Shown here one piece after another: positions 5,557 through 5,674 of a stretch of DNA of 5,674 nucleotides. Source of the DNA: an uncultured bacterium. Lineage in GTDB: Bacteria > Patescibacteriota > Saccharimonadia > Saccharimonadales > Saccharimonadaceae. The stretch is from NCBI GenBank assembly GCA_903861015.1, contig CAIOSL010000004.1, forward strand, positions 1 through 5,674, written 5' to 3'. The position numbers and the translations under genes are program-made. Below the pieces are notes generated by a model. That model saw only the letters and a list, made by a program, of their open reading frames with translations. It was not told the DNA's origin and did not search any database. Within the stretch, counting starts at the first letter, position 1, and every line of letters begins with the position of its first letter.

Positions 5557-5674
5557 ATTTAGACGCACAGCCTCTTCGGAGGCTTTTTGTGTCTGTTGGG
5601 GCAGGGTTCTAACTATATCAAGTTGTTCCCGTATTGATTTTAGGTTAGACCTCACAGGCTCAAGCCATTCGAAA
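5542..5674 (-). CDS. Partial C-terminal reading frame, possibly a site-specific recombinase
   Basis: On the minus strand one frame is open from the window edge for 43 codons and ends at a TAG inside the tRNA-Trp T stem. The peptide begins FEWLEPVRSNLKSIREQLDI and ends RLNWQGQ. It is charged and probably helical, and the other two frames stop almost at once. Recombinase genes of integrated elements in reduced-genome bacteria often end antisense inside a tRNA gene, and the opening FEWLEP resembles C-terminal segments of such recombinases as I remember them. That identification is weak. A random 43-codon opening is not rare, and no catalytic domain is in view. No start is visible because the gene would begin beyond the window. 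Confidence 0.35.
   Translation of the reverse strand, partial: FEWLEPVRSNLKSIREQLDIVRTLPQQTQKASEEAVRLNWQGQ
5569..5588 (+). terminator. Intrinsic terminator of tRNA-Trp
   Basis: A 6-bp stem, AGCCTC (5569-5574) with GAGGCT (5579-5584), closes a very stable TTCG tetraloop and is followed by TTTT. It begins 13 bases after the tRNA CCA. The same bases would encode part of the C terminus of the partial minus-strand frame. Confidence 0.88.

Noticed and set aside
5598..5603. GGGGCA repeats the tRNA-Trp acceptor bases 5484-5489 and was considered as an attachment-site duplication.
   Set aside because: Six bases are too few, the flanks do not match, and an attachment repeat would normally copy the tRNA 3' end rather than the 5' strand.
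1..5674. CRISPR arrays, insertion sequences and long direct repeats were looked for.
   Set aside because: No regularly spaced repeats, transposase frames or terminal inverted repeats are visible anywhere in the window.

Overview
This 5.7-kb window is bacterial chromosomal DNA of moderate GC content. Genes are tightly packed and flanked by tRNA genes. Its lineage is probably one of the small-genome Candidate Phyla Radiation bacteria, with Candidatus Saccharibacteria my best guess. That placement is an inference from gene content and style: compact overlapping genes, CCA-encoding tRNAs, an apparently leaderless gene, a non-canonical L33, and an intracellular glucan-enzyme cluster. The standard code fits: no in-frame TGA interrupts any gene. 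All stops seen are TAG (five of six) or TAA (one).

Left part, plus strand. The window opens with the 3' end of a tRNA gene (1-35) and a hairpin terminator. A YajQ-family nucleotide-binding protein gene (87-581) follows, with an extended -10 promoter so close to the ATG that the mRNA should be leaderless or nearly so. Next is rpmG (ribosomal protein L33, 652-858) with its own near-consensus promoter. A strong 12-bp hairpin (879-906) separates rpmG from the convergent operon.

Centre, minus strand (929-5326). A three-gene operon reads GT-B glycosyltransferase (glycogen/starch synthase-like), then GH57 alpha-amylase-type glycoside hydrolase, then GH15 glucoamylase-type hydrolase. Junctions are TAATG (1-base overlap) and an 8-base overlap, each with a good Shine-Dalgarno, so translation is probably coupled. 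No product has a signal peptide or membrane segment, so they should act in the cytosol. Together they look like a compact storage-polysaccharide cycle: the transferase builds an alpha-glucan, GH57 cuts or remodels it, and GH15 releases glucose from the ends. The trio resembles glycogen-metabolism clusters known from archaea such as Methanocaldococcus. One near-consensus promoter at 5402-5430 with an AT-rich upstream element drives it.

Right end. A tRNA-Trp(CCA) gene (5483-5556, plus) is transcribed divergently from the operon and ends in a UUCG-loop terminator. Antisense to the 3' half of the tRNA and its terminator lies the open C-terminal end of a minus-strand reading frame that runs off the window. 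It could be a site-specific recombinase of an element inserted at this tRNA, but the piece is too short to be sure.
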